Below are positions 48,635-60,989 of a stretch of 64,000 nt of DNA, one piece after another (the first letter of the stretch is position 1; every line of letters begins with the position of its first letter). Source of the stretch: Eucalyptus grandis (taxonomy: Eukaryota > Streptophyta > Magnoliopsida > Myrtales > Myrtaceae); the NCBI RefSeq assembly GCF_016545825.1, contig NC_052612.1:41461738-41525737 (forward strand), written 5' to 3'. The notes beneath the pieces were generated by a model, which saw only the letters and a list, made by a program, of their open reading frames with translations, had not been told where the DNA came from and did no database searches. A program made the translations under genes and the position numbers.

Positions 48635-50610
48635 TTTATATATCTGATTGAGTGTAATTATATGGAATAATCTCATGACTCAGATGTTATGATACTCAGA
48701 AGTTATGTAGATCTTTGTGGCTGTAACATGTACTTCTTGCTTACCTGTTCGATGCTATATAATATAAATTATATTACATATGCTGCTAAAGGAGTGATTC
48801 TCATCTTGTTAACTTATCATGCATTATCCTTGTTTCGCGAGGGACGCTGGATTTGGCCAAATTCATATTGCAAGTGTGTATTGATTGAGAAGTAGAACCC
48901 ATGTTATCAAAAGATGTTCTTGTGACTATTTATAGTTTGGAACGAGTTGATCATTCACTTTTGAAGTGGCATTTCATTGAACATAATAGTGATGGATTTC
49001 CTCTGTCAATCAGCGGTTTCCATCTTTTGAGAAGTATCACGATCACGCAATAACAATATCATAGTTTTGTCAAATGGGTCTCGGCCGACGAATGATGTTC
49101 CTCAGCCTTGTTTAGATTAGCTGAATTCGACATGGTCCGGGCCGAGGACATTCGGAGAGAATCTGGTTCGGAATGGAAGTTGTTTTGGACGACTAGACTC
49201 GTTCTTCGATTAGCAGAAATTATAAATTTTGTTCCCAGAACTGTACTATATTGGACGATTAAGTACTGTTGATAAAGACTCCCTTCCGGAAGAAAATAAA
49301 TTTATTCGATTAATGGTAGGATCAACGTGGTTTAAATGCAATTAAAAAGCCCCAACAAATTGGAAATTGTTTAGTCTCTAGTTGACCTTTTCTAGTCATT
49401 TTGGCACCTTTTTTTTTATTTTTCATTTTTATATTTTGCGATATTCTATATCATGTATTATACAACTAATGTCTTCGGAATATGCAAATGCAAAGTCCAA
49501 TTGCCTCCCATTGTGACAGGCTAGGGTCATTTATTATTTAGGGGTTGACATTTGATGTTATTTTATCCTAAATTTCGCATCTAATTCCAGTATTTCCTTA
49601 TAATAATGCACATGTGTGCCATCGATATATTCCCTAATCATGTAACTACTGCAAATATGAATTGAACTTTCGATTAGAAAATCAGACAGATGAATCACTA
49701 AACAACATCATTTGACGAATGTCCCATGGTAGAACACCGAACATATTACAGCCATAATACAGTTAAGTACCAACCTCCAACTAATCTTGATTAAGTACCA
49801 ACCTTCAACTAATCTTGATTAAGTATCAAGCTTATTAAATGAAGGGGGTTTTCACGTCTTAAACCAACCATTGACATTCAAAAGAAAGTGCAATCATTTA
49901 TCCCCTACTCACCAACTATTTTGTCCTTCCTAATTCTAACAATGATGTTCGTTATCACTCTCTTCATGCAACGAGGCCGTAATCAGAAGCCCTCTGCTTC
50001 TTGAATTCGGATCAATTACGAAAACCCTCTAATTTCACGTTCGAATTAGAGCTAATTTCCGGTGTTAAACCGAGTCGGTTTGATGAAAGAAAACACGCGA
50101 CACATGGGAGGGTTCGCCGAGAATGATTGCGGCAATACCAATTCCTGAAACGACAAACTAGGTTTGAACAATGATACATGAATGGACAGTCTGTTTTTCA
50201 TGTCTGTCAGCTGCCAACTCCCTCGGATAAATCGATGCAAGCCATCGAAACGAAACGCTAATGCGTCCATATCTGTCATCAGCTGTGCAACAAAGGAAAA
50301 TGTTTTGTCTTCTTCATCATCGGATCACTTTCTTGTTCTATTAGGCGCGTTTGTTTCTTTTTTACGGTCTTGTACTAAGTTGATTCCAAGCGCGTGTTAG
50401 AAGGGAGAGAAGTCGAAAGGTCGTTTGGCTAATCCATGCACCAAATGTTTTCTGGACTTGGGAATATAGAGCGTCGAATTTGTTTGTATCTTGCATCTTG
50501 TTCGGACGGGTATAGTTTTCTTCGACTGACCGTCCAACCCCGATAGGGTTAGGATAAAATTAAATAGATAAATCATAAAATGTTTTGTTGACAAACAACA
50601 CGAAAGCACC
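48635..50610. other. ASD1 3' flank and intergenic DNA
   Basis: No recognisable gene on either strand. 48635 to about 48900 is probably 3' UTR. A 20-base phrase (AAGTACCAACCTCCAACTAA / AAGTACCAACCTTCAACTAA) is repeated in tandem near 49765-49815. Otherwise nothing supportable is seen. Confidence 0.4.
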
Positions 50611-51538
50611 AAAAAAAAAGTTTTAAATCTGTTATATTTGTACTAATTTAATACTTAAAAATTTAATTGTGCCAATTAAGTATTAAACTTTTTAGCAATT
50701 TTTCAATATAGTTCATCCGGTCAATTTTGGTTAGAAACTTTTAATGCGAATGCTAGCATCTTTACCGACATGACTGATCTTAACGTGAATAATTATTTTT
50801 AAAAATTAAATTTTCTGAATTCTTTATTACCTTTTTTGTTTTATTCTTTTCTTTCATGTCCTTTTTTCCCCAACTGTGGACTGTACAAGGCCGTCAACCA
50901 CAGCAAGGTCTAGATGGGGACGTCCTCACCCAAGCAAGGGTGCTGAGCCCTCACCTAGTCTGGGCGGGGCTACTTTGCCCTTGCTAACCACAAGCCGGAG
51001 CCATAAGCCTCTCCCTATGGCTAGCAAGGGTGTTGTGGGACTCACTAACTAACAGGTGAGGGTGTCAGGCTCTAGGCTAAATTAGGGTATGCTTTGTACT
51101 CACCTTCGTAAGGATTTTGTGCATCACAAACTAAGACCAAAAAGCCTTATTTTTTAATTGAGAGTTTAGTTAAATGCTAAAGGTCTGTCCCGACATGGTA
51201 AGGCTTATAAAAGGCATAGAAGGGAATTGAATACTTGCATTTGCAAAGTTCTTGTTTTGAACATAATCATTTTTATGGTATCAGAGCCTAGAGTTGTTAA
51301 AAGAAGAAGAAGAAGAAGAAAAAAGAGAAGAAAAACCGAAATAATATAAATAATAAAAATTGTAAAATATATTTGCGTCAACGTCGTTCATGCTGGCATT
51401 TATATCAGCTATTACCGACCAGAATTGACCAAATAAATTATACTGACAAATTATCAAAAAGTTTAAGATCCAATTAATATAGTTGAGAGATTTAGGACTA
51501 AAATAGCATAACTAGAATAAGTTAATAAACTTTTTTGT
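50611..51538. repeat. Fold-back element with GC-richer core, carrying an inserted LTR fragment
   Basis: The left arm (AAGTTTTAAATCTGTTATATT...CAATTTTGGTTAGAAAC) aligns with the reverse complement of the right arm (51380-51538) for about 150 bases. The core (50880-51060) is GC-rich (GGTGAGGGTGTCAGGCTC, CTGGGCGGGGCTAC). It has the same architecture as 16096-16878. An LTR fragment with a primer-binding site lies between core and right arm, so elements are nested. Confidence 0.55.
51100..51288 (+). mobile_element. LTR-retrotransposon remnant with tRNA-Met primer-binding site
   Basis: TGGTATCAGAGCC at 51276-51288 is the classic plant initiator tRNA-Met primer-binding site. It follows an LTR-like end (AACATAATCA) by 6 bases, and a TATAAAA box is at 51206-51212. 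A short GAAGAA-rich run follows, and there is no gag/pol coding. This is a 5' LTR end plus leader, heavily truncated. The left limit given is approximate. Confidence 0.6.
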
Positions 51539-51954
51539 TACCTTTTCCGACAAAAAACAGAGAAACCTAAGTTTGGCCATTAACGTTACGCTTTTCGTAG
51601 TGGAGGTGAATTCTAGAACCACATAGCTTATCAGTCCATTTTCTATTATTGCCATCTGACCCGAATCACCATCATCAAATTTGTCAGCAGCAATACCACA
51701 AGATTCATTTGTACGGTCGTCGCTCTCACCATCCTCAATTTAACTTTCGGCCGCTATTATCTTCGACTCCCACTACTGTTAATGCGTCCATCCTAATCGC
51801 TACAAATCGCGAGTCGGTGTGACGTCGCCGCCCTGATCATCCAATCTTTTTCTTGACGAGAAATCGGTTCTATTTCCAATTTTCAGGGCCCCCATTCTCT
51901 TACATGAAATCTCCAACCATAAATAAAAGGAAATCTCAAAATTTGTCAACCAAG
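51539..51954. other. Intergenic DNA, no gene seen
   Basis: Mixed composition with no recognisable feature. A 70-codon minus-strand frame is probably chance. Confidence 0.35.
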
Positions 51955-52290
51955 AGAACTTAAATTTTAAAATTTTCAAAAAAAAATGTAATATAATCCT
52001 TAAACTTATCAAGAAAATTTAATAAAATCCTAAAACTTAAAAAAAAATACAATTAACTCTTAAAATTTATTACAAAAGTACACTCGGATTACAAAATTTT
52101 CGAAAAATACAATCAATGAATAAATTATTTTTTAAACAAAATCCATCAAAGGATTTGATTGGATCCGGTATGATAAATTTTAGGTCTTAATTGAATTTTT
52201 GTGATAAATTTTAAAATTTAATTGCATTTTTAAAAAAAATAATTAATCACACTATTATAATAAAATTTAAGATTTTAATGCACTTATTCC
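51955..52290. repeat. Fold-back element related to the ASD1-intron MITE
   Basis: The right end ...AATGCACTTATTCC is the inverse of the GGGATAAGTGCA left terminus seen at 44858 and 62585. The arms repeat phrases such as ATCCTAAAACTTA and its inverse. It is more diverged than the intronic copy and its left end is poorly defined. Confidence 0.5.
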
Positions 52291-52781
52291 TAAATAAAGT
52301 CAAGGATAACTTGTCCAACATGAATCTTAGGGTGAGGGCATTTCCCAAGGAGAGAACTTTACGGCAAATGAGTGCACCATCTACCCAACCCAAAAGGCAT
52401 AAACAGTACCAAAGTTTTAATAAATGGGAAACAAAAACAAAGGAGGACAGCCATGGAATTTCATAATAAATGATGAACTTCCCAATATACACATCATAAG
52501 CAGCTTAATAATGAAAACGACTTTCAGTGTCATTCCCTTTAAATAATTCCGGATAAAAATTGTTAAAAATTGATCACAAAAGAACAATTAAATTTTCAAA
52601 CTTTTAAAGAAAGCAATCTAATCGAATCCTAAAATTTGTCGCGAAATACAATCCAGCTCGGTTGTCCCTAAAACCTTCCATTGGTGAAGGGGGAAAGGGA
52701 AAATGATGGGCTTGGCATCCTCCCCCTCCCCAGTTTTCTTTCCCTACACAACAATCAACGCAGGCAGACAAAACAGGGGAC

Positions 52782-52980
52782 TCCCACCACCACACCACCA
52801 CACCACCACCACCACCACCCTCCTCTCCCTCCCTCCCATTCCCATTACCAGTCCCAGTCCCAGTCCAAACCAAACCACTCCTCCACCAGCTCCTCCCCTA
52901 CCCAGTAACCACCACCACCACCTAAACTCTCCCTCTCTCTCTCCCTCTCTTTCTCTCTCTCTCTTTGCAGACAAGACACC
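52782..52980 (+). repeat. CAC and CT microsatellites in the RING-gene 5' leader
   Basis: An imperfect (CAC/CCA)n tract is at about 52784-52820 and a (CT)n tract at about 52927-52967, followed by C/T-rich sequence up to the ATG at 53065. CT-rich leaders are common in plant genes. Confidence 0.7.
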
Positions 52981-53064
52981 ATCGCCCACACTCATTCACA
53001 GGCAAAGGTCGCATCTTTCCTCCCTTCCCCTCTCCCCCTGCCTCTTCCCTCCAAGACCCAGAAA

Positions 53065-53209
53065 ATGGATGACCCTGGAGACCCCTTGCATGGCGGCGCC
53101 GGCGATCCCCTCCTCCGCCCCCACGCCGCCCCCGCCGCGGCGCCCTCCCGCCTGGCTCGCCTGATCAGGACCCGCCACCGCTCCTTCCTCCTCGGGGACT
53201 GCGGGGACT

Positions 53210-53243
<34 letters not shown>

Positions 53244-55796
53244 GGGGGGCCGATCGGCGGCGACGTCGAGGAGGCGGCGTCGAGCGTGTTCGGGGAGGGG
53301 CTCGCCGCGTGCTCGAGGCCGATCGTGGTCCTCGACTTCGTGTGGAACCTGGCCTTCGTGGTGGTCGCGGTGGTCGTGCTCCTGTCCGCCTTCAAGGAGA
53401 GGCCGTCCACCCCCTGAGGCTGTGGCTCTGCGGGTACGCGCTGCAGTGCATGTTCCATGTGGGGTTCGTGTGCGCCGAGTATCGGCGGAGGGACGGGGAC
53501 GGGGACGATGAGCTGGTGGGCGGGAGTGGGCTGTCGCGGTCGCCGAGTCGCAGCAGGTGAGCCTCAATTCGTGTCTTCTGAGATGTTACATTGCTGAATT
53601 GCCCATGATGTTGCTGTTCCGAGCTGAAAAATCGAAGCTTTATGTCGTTACTGTGGTGTCATTTTGATCTATCAGCGAGCTTTTATGAGGTTATCAATCT
53701 CTGTTGGTGATGGTAGTAGTTGGCTAAGGATGTGCGATCACTAGGCATTAGTTCGGGGAGGAAGAGCTGAAATGTTGAAGCTTTATGGGTTGTAAGGACT
53801 TTTTTAGTTGTTACTGTGTTGTCATTTTGATCGATCAGCAAGCTTTTATGAGGTAATCAATCTATGTTGGTGATGGTAGTAGTTGGCTGAGGGACGTGTG
53901 ATTATTCACAAGGAAAGATGAGCGGGCATTGATGAATTGACCAGGAATTGCGAAGAAATGTATTTTCAGATGATTTTGATTGCTCCAGATTCTCAAACTG
54001 CAACAATGTGACAAATTGGGATCATTGAAATAGTTCAATGATGATGACAAATTGGGATCTGACATGTGTTAGCAAAGCTCTAGTTCGCCTATGGTAGTGA
54101 TTGAGGAGAGGGGAGAATGTTTTTAGGAATTTGAGAGACTATCTACTGCTCATGCCAACAAGTTTCTCCTAGTAATGTTCAAACTCTTGCGCCTTTTTTA
54201 GAAGTTTTGAAGAAGCAAGCAAATGGAGAAACATTTTTAGGACAGGCCATTGTGTTGCGTCCTTTGCTTATATTAGTTATCAGGACGAGTGTGGTTGTTG
54301 AAGATTTAATAGCTCAAGGCTGAGCTGAGTTCTTTACTTCATTTTTGTTTGTTATTCCTTTAAAGCATCATTCAGATTATAAAGTAGCTATATTTGTAGA
54401 TATAAGAAAGGTACTGATTGTTGAAGCAGTTCCTTGTGTTCCTTTTCAATGTTTTACAGGATGATTAAAAGATTGGAATCCTTGAATACAGTAATATCGT
54501 CGATATGGTGGGTGTTTGGTTTCTATTGGATTGTTGTGGGTGGACAACCACTTCTTCAAGATGCACCACGTCTCTACTGGTGAGTGTCTTTTCTTTACTG
54601 TGCATCTTGAATCGCTTTCTTTCAGAATTGGAGTACGGTTTTCTCTGCTTAGTGCCCAGTGATGTATAAGTTGATTGCTTTACATTCTTCCACAGTCATG
54701 TTACTGTGGGAGCTTTTGGAACCAACCTGCTTTGGAAATCATTTTAAAGTGGGGCATCAGTATGTCTTGAATGACCAGCAGTTACTTCCTGCTTTATACT
54801 ATGTGATGGCCATGCACAATTGTTGTGTCTCTGTTCTCTTCCGTGGTTTAATGAAGTGTAACAAACATACGTGAATCCTGATTTTGTTTACTTGCTGGAA
54901 TTAATTGCAGGTTGACAGTGGTTTTTCTTGCTTTTGATGTCTTCTTCGTGATCTTCTGCATTGGTATGGCTTTCGTGGTCTTCTTGGCTCTCTTTTGCTG
55001 CATTCCCATCTTGGCAATTGCCTATGCTGTTGCAAGCACTGAAGGGGCATCCGAAGATACCATCAGGAGTCTTCCTAAGTATAGGTACCGCCCAGCTACT
55101 GTGCTTAGCACGTTCAACAATCTTGGGATGGAAGAAGTTCTTGGGGCGAGGTCAGGATTGGGAAACAATGGTTCAAGTGGTGAACTTTTTCTTCATTCGG
55201 AAGATTCAGTAAGTGAGCATATCTTTGGATCACCTTCTTCTCACGTACTTATGCTTATCTTCCTAAATCATGCTCTACAAAAGTCCAACGGATGTCCAAG
55301 GTCCAACAGAAGGGGAAGTTGCATTTAATGGAAGATAGTTTTTCAAGCATAAACCAAAGTTTTGCCATTTTTTAAATGGTTTTATAATCTTTACAAATTT
55401 GTGATGTCAAATGATTACCGTTGCTCCAAAAAGAATCTCAATGAGGTTTTTAATTGCGGACTAGCAGAAGATGAGATGTAGTCCAAGGTAAGTCCACATG
55501 GACATTGATTCGCCGATACGAATAAAAATGGTCCTCCTTGTGACTTTCCTCAGATTATGATATCTCATTACTAGTAGTAGCCCCACAAAATCCTCTGCTT
55601 CCCCAACTTATAAGGTTTCTATTGTGACTTGCAGGAATGCTGCATATGCCTTTCTTCATATGTAGATGGGGCAGAGCTTTATACCCTTCCGTGCAATCAC
55701 CATTTCCACTGCTCATGCATCAGCAAGTGGCTCCTGATAAATGCGACTTGTCCTCTCTGCAAATTCAACATTCTCAAGGGGGACACACTCGTCTGA
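53065..55796 (+). CDS. Membrane RING-H2 E3 ubiquitin ligase (At4g11680/At1g12760-like), with two one-base frameshifts
   Basis: Ubiquitin ligase with several membrane segments and a C-terminal RING. Exons: 53065-53556, 54460-54579, 54911-55208, 55635-55796. After [11 protein letters not shown] and a run of ten Gly codons (53212-53242), the frame shifts at the G6 run 53244-53249 into [20 protein letters not shown] and [20 protein letters not shown]. It shifts again at the C5 run 53410-53414, where TGA 53415-53417 would stop, into [13 protein letters not shown]. Each needs one extra base; with both allowed the length is 357 residues. Downstream are hydrophobic helices ([34 protein letters not shown]) and the RING-H2 ([26 protein letters not shown]). 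Splice sites and ligands are intact, so the shifts look like consensus errors; the start choice is supported by family-like N-terminal PLLRP. Confidence 0.87.
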
Positions 55797-57307
55797 ACAG
55801 TCATTGAGACCATAAGAAGGAGACCGCATGGCTCCAGATTAGAACGGGAGAGAGGGAATTTTAGTTCGTCATGCTCTTTGCTGATACACTGACCCCGATG
55901 GCAAATGAAGTGAAGATGAAAAAGATAGAATTGGGTTTTTCTCTTACAACGATTCCTGTTTGTAGCTATTTATGTACGCTCGGCACCAAATTTTGTAAAT
56001 AGAATTCTTGTAAGAGTTGATGTCAGCCTTGATTTGCGATGCTGTGCTTTTCTGAGATGCGCTTGATTGATTCGTGATAGTATGATCTCGATATCCAAAT
56101 GATGATGCTAACAGCCTGATCCAAATGAAGTCATTGTCTGAGAATTTCCTGGATAGCAACCTCTTGGAAATTAAGGACATCGAATCCTCCACTTGGATCT
56201 TGAAATCGAGCATTGAGTTTACGACCCTGTGACCGCAGTATTCAGAGCACGATAGAACATATCGATTCTTGTTTCATGACATGGAGCATGATAAAACGAT
56301 AGAGCGGACTAGTTTCATCGTTTTAATTTTTCATCGCCTCAAACTGAGTCGCTTAAAAAGCTGTTATAGAGGGCGAGAACTCGCAGTTTCAAAAAAAGAA
56401 CAAGTGATAGAAATTTGCACCTCAGGCTCTTTACTAGTGTCCTCAAGGAATGACAGGCACCCCAGAACTGATGCTCCAGTATGCATCAAGCACAAACGAC
56501 AGGGCGAAGATGCACCCAGAACACTTCCAGTCCTAGAGCAAATTCGAATGGCAACCATAATCATAGAAATTCATCATACACTAGAGCATTGACTATCAGA
56601 AGTGGCGTTTCTCGTGACAAAACAGGCCCTTCAATTATCAGCGTATAAGCAATTACCAGTTAAAACGTGAGACTGAATGTAGAGTAGTGAAGAGGTTCTC
56701 TGCAACTCTTAGCGGCAGGTTGGTGGTCCATTGGGTAAAGAAGGGCCAGAAAGCATTGGTTGTGGAATCATTGGGGGGAGAGGAAGAGAGAGAGAGAGAG
56801 AGATGGGATTTCAACAATGGTATAGACGGGATAGAGCTAACTCAATTTACAATTGACGATAATTGTTTCCTAGTCATTGGGTTGTTGCATTCAGGTAATT
56901 TAGCAAATTCATGCTCCCCTATGCCAGTTTGATCGATACGTGTTTCATTCTATCTGGTCGCAAGGGCGAACTTACTGATTATTCCAAGATGTCGTTAACA
57001 TTTGAACCTCTTTCAAAACCAAAATTCTATCAGAGGATTTGACTCATCACAAACCGGCAGAAATTAAAGATCACAAATAACTCATGATCGCCAACCAGCA
57101 GGAGGGAGGTTGACAAACACCAATCACCCAAACTTTGAGGCCGAATTCTAACCCAAACAATGAAAATATATACCTCTAAATCTTTGCCTTACAGGAAGCA
57201 GTCAAATCAACATGTATCAGATTGATGAATACAAATCTCCATCCAAAATGGCGAGTTCAAAAGAGGATGTCAGAACAAAACCTGCCAGGCATCTTGAGGT
57301 ATGTAGC
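55797..57307. other. Convergent intergenic region
   Basis: Lies between the stops of the RING gene and the minus-strand PSRP5 gene. An (AG)n run is at about 56784-56802. A 107-codon plus frame (56269-56592) and a 66-codon minus frame overlap but neither resembles a known protein. Confidence 0.4.
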
Positions 57308-58266
57308 TCAGACATTCTTCAATTTCTTCATCTTCGAAGGCGGCCATCGGCCCTTCTTCCTCAGCCTTCGCTTCCTAACGAGCCGCTTCCTCCGGAGCCG
57401 TATCTTCTTCGCCAATTTCATCCTCAACTTCTGCTCCGCCTTCTCCTGCAGCTTCGACTCCAAGGGCAGCTTGTCAACTGGCGCGGCCTCTTCCTTGTTC
57501 TGTGATGGAGACGGAGCCTCACCGCCATCGGTTGGCCCAGCATTGGAATCAGCCCTCACAATTAGCGAACCCCTCCTTTCATTCGGATAACTAATCGCAC
57601 AGAAAGAACTTGGGGGCAGTGTGATTGGTTTGATGTGCAACCTGGAAGCTGAAACACAAGTTCAGAAGATGTCACAGAGTGCGAAAACACAACCCCAAGA
57701 AATGGCGTGCTTCTTACTTCCATATCCATATCCATATTAGGATTGAAGACAAGACACCCTCAAACGACTACTAGGACGCAATTACTCATATTACACCACC
57801 ACTCCTCCAAACGAAATCGCCTCACGATTATGATATGAAGTGTATGAAGGAAAGCCCGACAGAGAAATTCGAACGCGCAAGAAACATTATGCTCTCCACC
57901 TCATGCCACTTCTCTTGAACACATTAGAACACCATCAAGGTCGAGTCTTTCCGTCGTCTCTCATCCCCCAACGAGAAACCCAAGATTCAATGCAACCAAG
58001 ATTCAAGCGGCACGAGAACATTGTGCTCTCCACCTCATTCCACTTCTCTTGAACACATTACGACACCGTTAAGGTCGAGTCTTTCCGTCGTCTCTCATCC
58101 CGCAACGAGAAACCCAAGATTCAGCGCGACCAGACGAGAGGAAAACTCAAAGACCCACGAAAGAATTCGTACCTGGTTTCACAGTGAGAAGCAGAGACGA
58201 CGACGACGACGAGAGTGGAGAGGGAGAGAAAGCGACGACGGGAGTGCAGCAGCAGAGCAGAGCCAT
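57308..58266 (-). CDS. PSRP5: Plastid-specific 50S ribosomal protein 5 (cL38), chloroplastic
   Basis: Structural protein of the chloroplast large ribosomal subunit. Two exons on the minus strand, 58266-58173 and 57648-57308, give 435 nt and 144 residues (Arabidopsis about 148). The N-terminus MALLCCCTPVVAFSPSPL plus a Ser run is a plastid transit peptide. The mature part has KLPLESKLQEKAEQKLRMKL and then the highly basic KKIRLRRKRLVRKRRLRKKG, ending WPPSKMKKLKNV, the conserved PSRP5 C-terminus. The 524-base intron contains a 133-bp tandem duplication. Site II motifs lie upstream. Confidence 0.93.
57891..58138. repeat. 133-bp tandem duplication inside the PSRP5 intron
   Basis: GCTCTCCACCTCAT begins at 57891 and again at 58024, a 133-base period. 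Both units continue CCACTTCTCTTGAACACATTA and GGTCGAGTCTTTCCGTCGTC to AACCCAAGATTCA with few differences, so the duplication is recent. Confidence 0.9.
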
Positions 58267-58493
58267 TTTCTACCCCTCGCTCTCTCTCTCACATATCACG
58301 CAGCAGGAATCGACGAGTGATGGATGCCCGCTCGCTCGGGGCGTCGTCGTGTTTTGGGGATAAGCAAAGCCGAAGAGAGAGCTTCGCGTCTGTGCCGGAA
58401 TTCCGATTCACCCTGGTGGATAACGGGGATGGCCACAGCGCAGCGAACGGATAGGACATGTCGTGTAGGGGAGGATGGCCGATTCCTGCAGGT

Positions 58494-58509
58494 TGGGCTT
58501 GGGCTTTTT

Positions 58510-58540
<31 letters not shown>

Positions 58541-58543
58541 CCA
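58494..58543 (-). promoter_or_regulatory. Site II-like motifs and (TCGGGC)5 repeat upstream of PSRP5
   Basis: TGGGCT occurs at 58494-58499 and 58500-58505 on the plus strand, and TGGGCC on the minus strand at about 58538-58543. They lie about 230-280 bases upstream of the PSRP5 ATG. Site II (TGGGCC/T) elements are known in promoters of plant ribosomal and organelle-protein genes. Between them is a perfect five-copy TCGGGC hexamer (58511-58540), part of which makes the last motif. Confidence 0.4.
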
Positions 58544-60530
58544 TCAGCTGGGGCCTCGGCCTTGTCCTCTCACTTTGCAGGCCGACCCGACCAAGATCGG
58601 AAAACCGCAAAAAAATCGAAGCACCGTTTGCGTTTGCCTAAGTTGAAACAAACCGGAATTTTTTTATCAACTCGAAAAATCTTAAGACTATATTTGATCG
58701 TCTCAATTTCTAATTATTTGGTGAATCGCAATAATAAAACCGAGTATTTTCATATTATATCATGTTTATTATTTGTTAGGAACTACATATTAGTGCAAAT
58801 GGATACTTTAGAAAATTTGTTTGCTAATTGTCAAAAAAAGGGTAAGATCAAGATGTAAGAAAGGCTTTCAACTGGAGAAAAATGAATAGGAAAAAAGATG
58901 TTGCTTTTTTCCGTAAACTTTGTTCACGGGATTTAGCAAATCGAGCAAGCAGAACCTAATTCCGAATTGCGTGATGAAATAGTAAAAAGCAAAAGTACTT
59001 TTTTGCTTTCCTGGTACAATCGAATATAAAGTTAAGCAACGCACTGTCGCTATCCTCATATAGCACTTAGACTGCCAGAGACAATTTGCCAGATTGGACC
59101 CCAGCAATAAGAACTGCATTATATAACTAGCTTGACTAAAGCTGCTAGATTACGAAACTGCTATAGTTTACCATGTCAGATCGGGAGCAAATGAGAACTA
59201 CAGTAAACCATGCCAAAGGAGGAGCAAGCGCTGCTAAAGGGGACCCTACAAAAACCATGAAAAATTATGCTACTACGATTCCATGATGGAAAGCAGCAAC
59301 AACTTCCGTGTCACTTCTAGGCTGACCCGGTGTAATTAGCAGATATCATTTGCCCCTCTTCCACCGTTTAGATTTTTTTGCCTCCCAACGGAGCTGATTG
59401 AAAAGATAATAATGTAGGCCTAGAATTGAAATGCGAAGAATCTTGCGGATTCGCACCGAATCAACCCGTGTCTATTGGCTGCAGATGCTCAAATGACAAG
59501 TGTTATCAACCCTTTCTCGTGATTCATCACTAAACTAGAAATGGTAAGTATCTCTCGTAGTTTATTATTAAAGACACCAAATTTGCATAAACGGAGACAA
59601 TCATTAACCTCTGCAATTTCAAAGAGCGTTGTGCCTCGACTCTCTCACCACTTTCATAAAACAAGAGAATTATTGAAAAGCCATGAACCTTCAACAAAAA
59701 GAACCATGACCGCAAAAGAGAAGGAGAGCGTGAGGTCTTTCCTTGAAGTAACTTATAATAATACTACGAATATAAGAAAATTATATCCACACTTATCTTA
59801 CATCTACATAAGACATATTCATACATGTCGTGTTTTTATTATATCCGAACTTATCCTCTCTTAGATAGCAACCAAATACAATATAAAATATAACTTAATG
59901 CGATACTAGTGATTGACCCGTCTAGTACACGTGATTAACTAGTGAAGTTGTGTCCTCTCCATGGAGCCAAGACAAAACAAGTGCACTAATTTGACTCCAA
60001 CGTTGAACATGGAAAAACAGTTCACTCCCTAACTCCCTTACAATTCACAAAGAGGCCAAGGCAATGGAGCATCGCCGCTAGTGTTCAATTTCCGCCCTCA
60101 ACGGAGCCTAATATTATGGTTCGTATAGCAATGTAGGACTTAATCTCAATTAGTTTAAAGCTCTCTAATTACAGGTTGAATCCACCGTCGTTCCTTAGCT
60201 TCATGAAAACCTTTTGCTCATCTATAACGTAGATTCATCTATGTTGCGATTATAATGATCCTGACTATGCTCAAATTAGTATCGTGGTGGCAATGAATTT
60301 ATTGTGGATGTCTTTCTCAATTAAAAAAATTATTTAAAAAAAAAAGGCTCTATTTTTCAAGTAGAGGATTAATAAATTGGTGGGCAAAGAGAAAATAAAC
60401 AAGTAAAAAAAAAAAAAAAAACAGAGAGAGAGGGAGAGTAAAAAACAGAGGGATGGAGAATCGGTGACGAGATGCGGGCGTAAGCATGAAGTAGCGGGGG
60501 GTCGGGCGGGGTTGCCTCCCAATTCCCAGC
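58544..60530. other. Intergenic DNA, no gene seen
   Basis: AT-rich with several short frames (longest 107 codons at 59541-59864), none with a recognisable domain. An A18 run with GA-rich sequence is at 60404-60436. Confidence 0.35.
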
Positions 60531-60790
60531 CGGTTTAGATAGAAAGGGCGAAGCGGGCGCGCGCACGCAAAGCGCAGTCAAACTTTGAGGCTGACACAGG
60601 GAGGGTGACCGGCCAATAGGGACGCGACACGTCGTGGGACAACTGTTTACTAGGCCTTGACTCTGGCCCTAACCCTGTACCTCCCCTCCCGACCTCCTCT
60701 GGGCAGCAACGCACCAAAAGTCAACACCCTTCTCCTGCCACCCCCTGCCTATAAATTTTGAAAACTACAGGGACGGTCGCTGCCAGTCAT
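60531..60790. promoter_or_regulatory. Orphan promoter-like GC-rich island
   Basis: A GC-rich island within AT-rich DNA contains GGGCGCGCGCACGC, CCAAT at 60613-60617, an ACACGTCG motif near 60627 and TATAAAT at 60750-60756, spaced as in a plus-strand plant promoter. No coding frame follows within 3 kb, so it may drive a non-coding transcript, be relic promoter DNA, or be coincidence. Confidence 0.3.
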
Positions 60791-60989
60791 AATTGAGCAC
60801 GGTTCAGACACCAAAATATCCTTTCATTCAAGATCTTTGGTCTTACATGCGGAATTTCATTCTTTTTCAGTGAGACAGTTTTTTGTTTTTTCCTTTTTGG
60901 CTAAAGTTTACGAGACTGATATATATATTTTAGATTTTATTCTGTCTTTTTACGGCAATCAATTACCCACACATGAGAGTAAACGTCTC

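Noticed and set aside
56269..56592. Overlapping plus (107-codon) and minus (66-codon) frames between the RING and PSRP5 genes
   Set aside because: Neither resembles a known protein and no splice-consistent extension was found.
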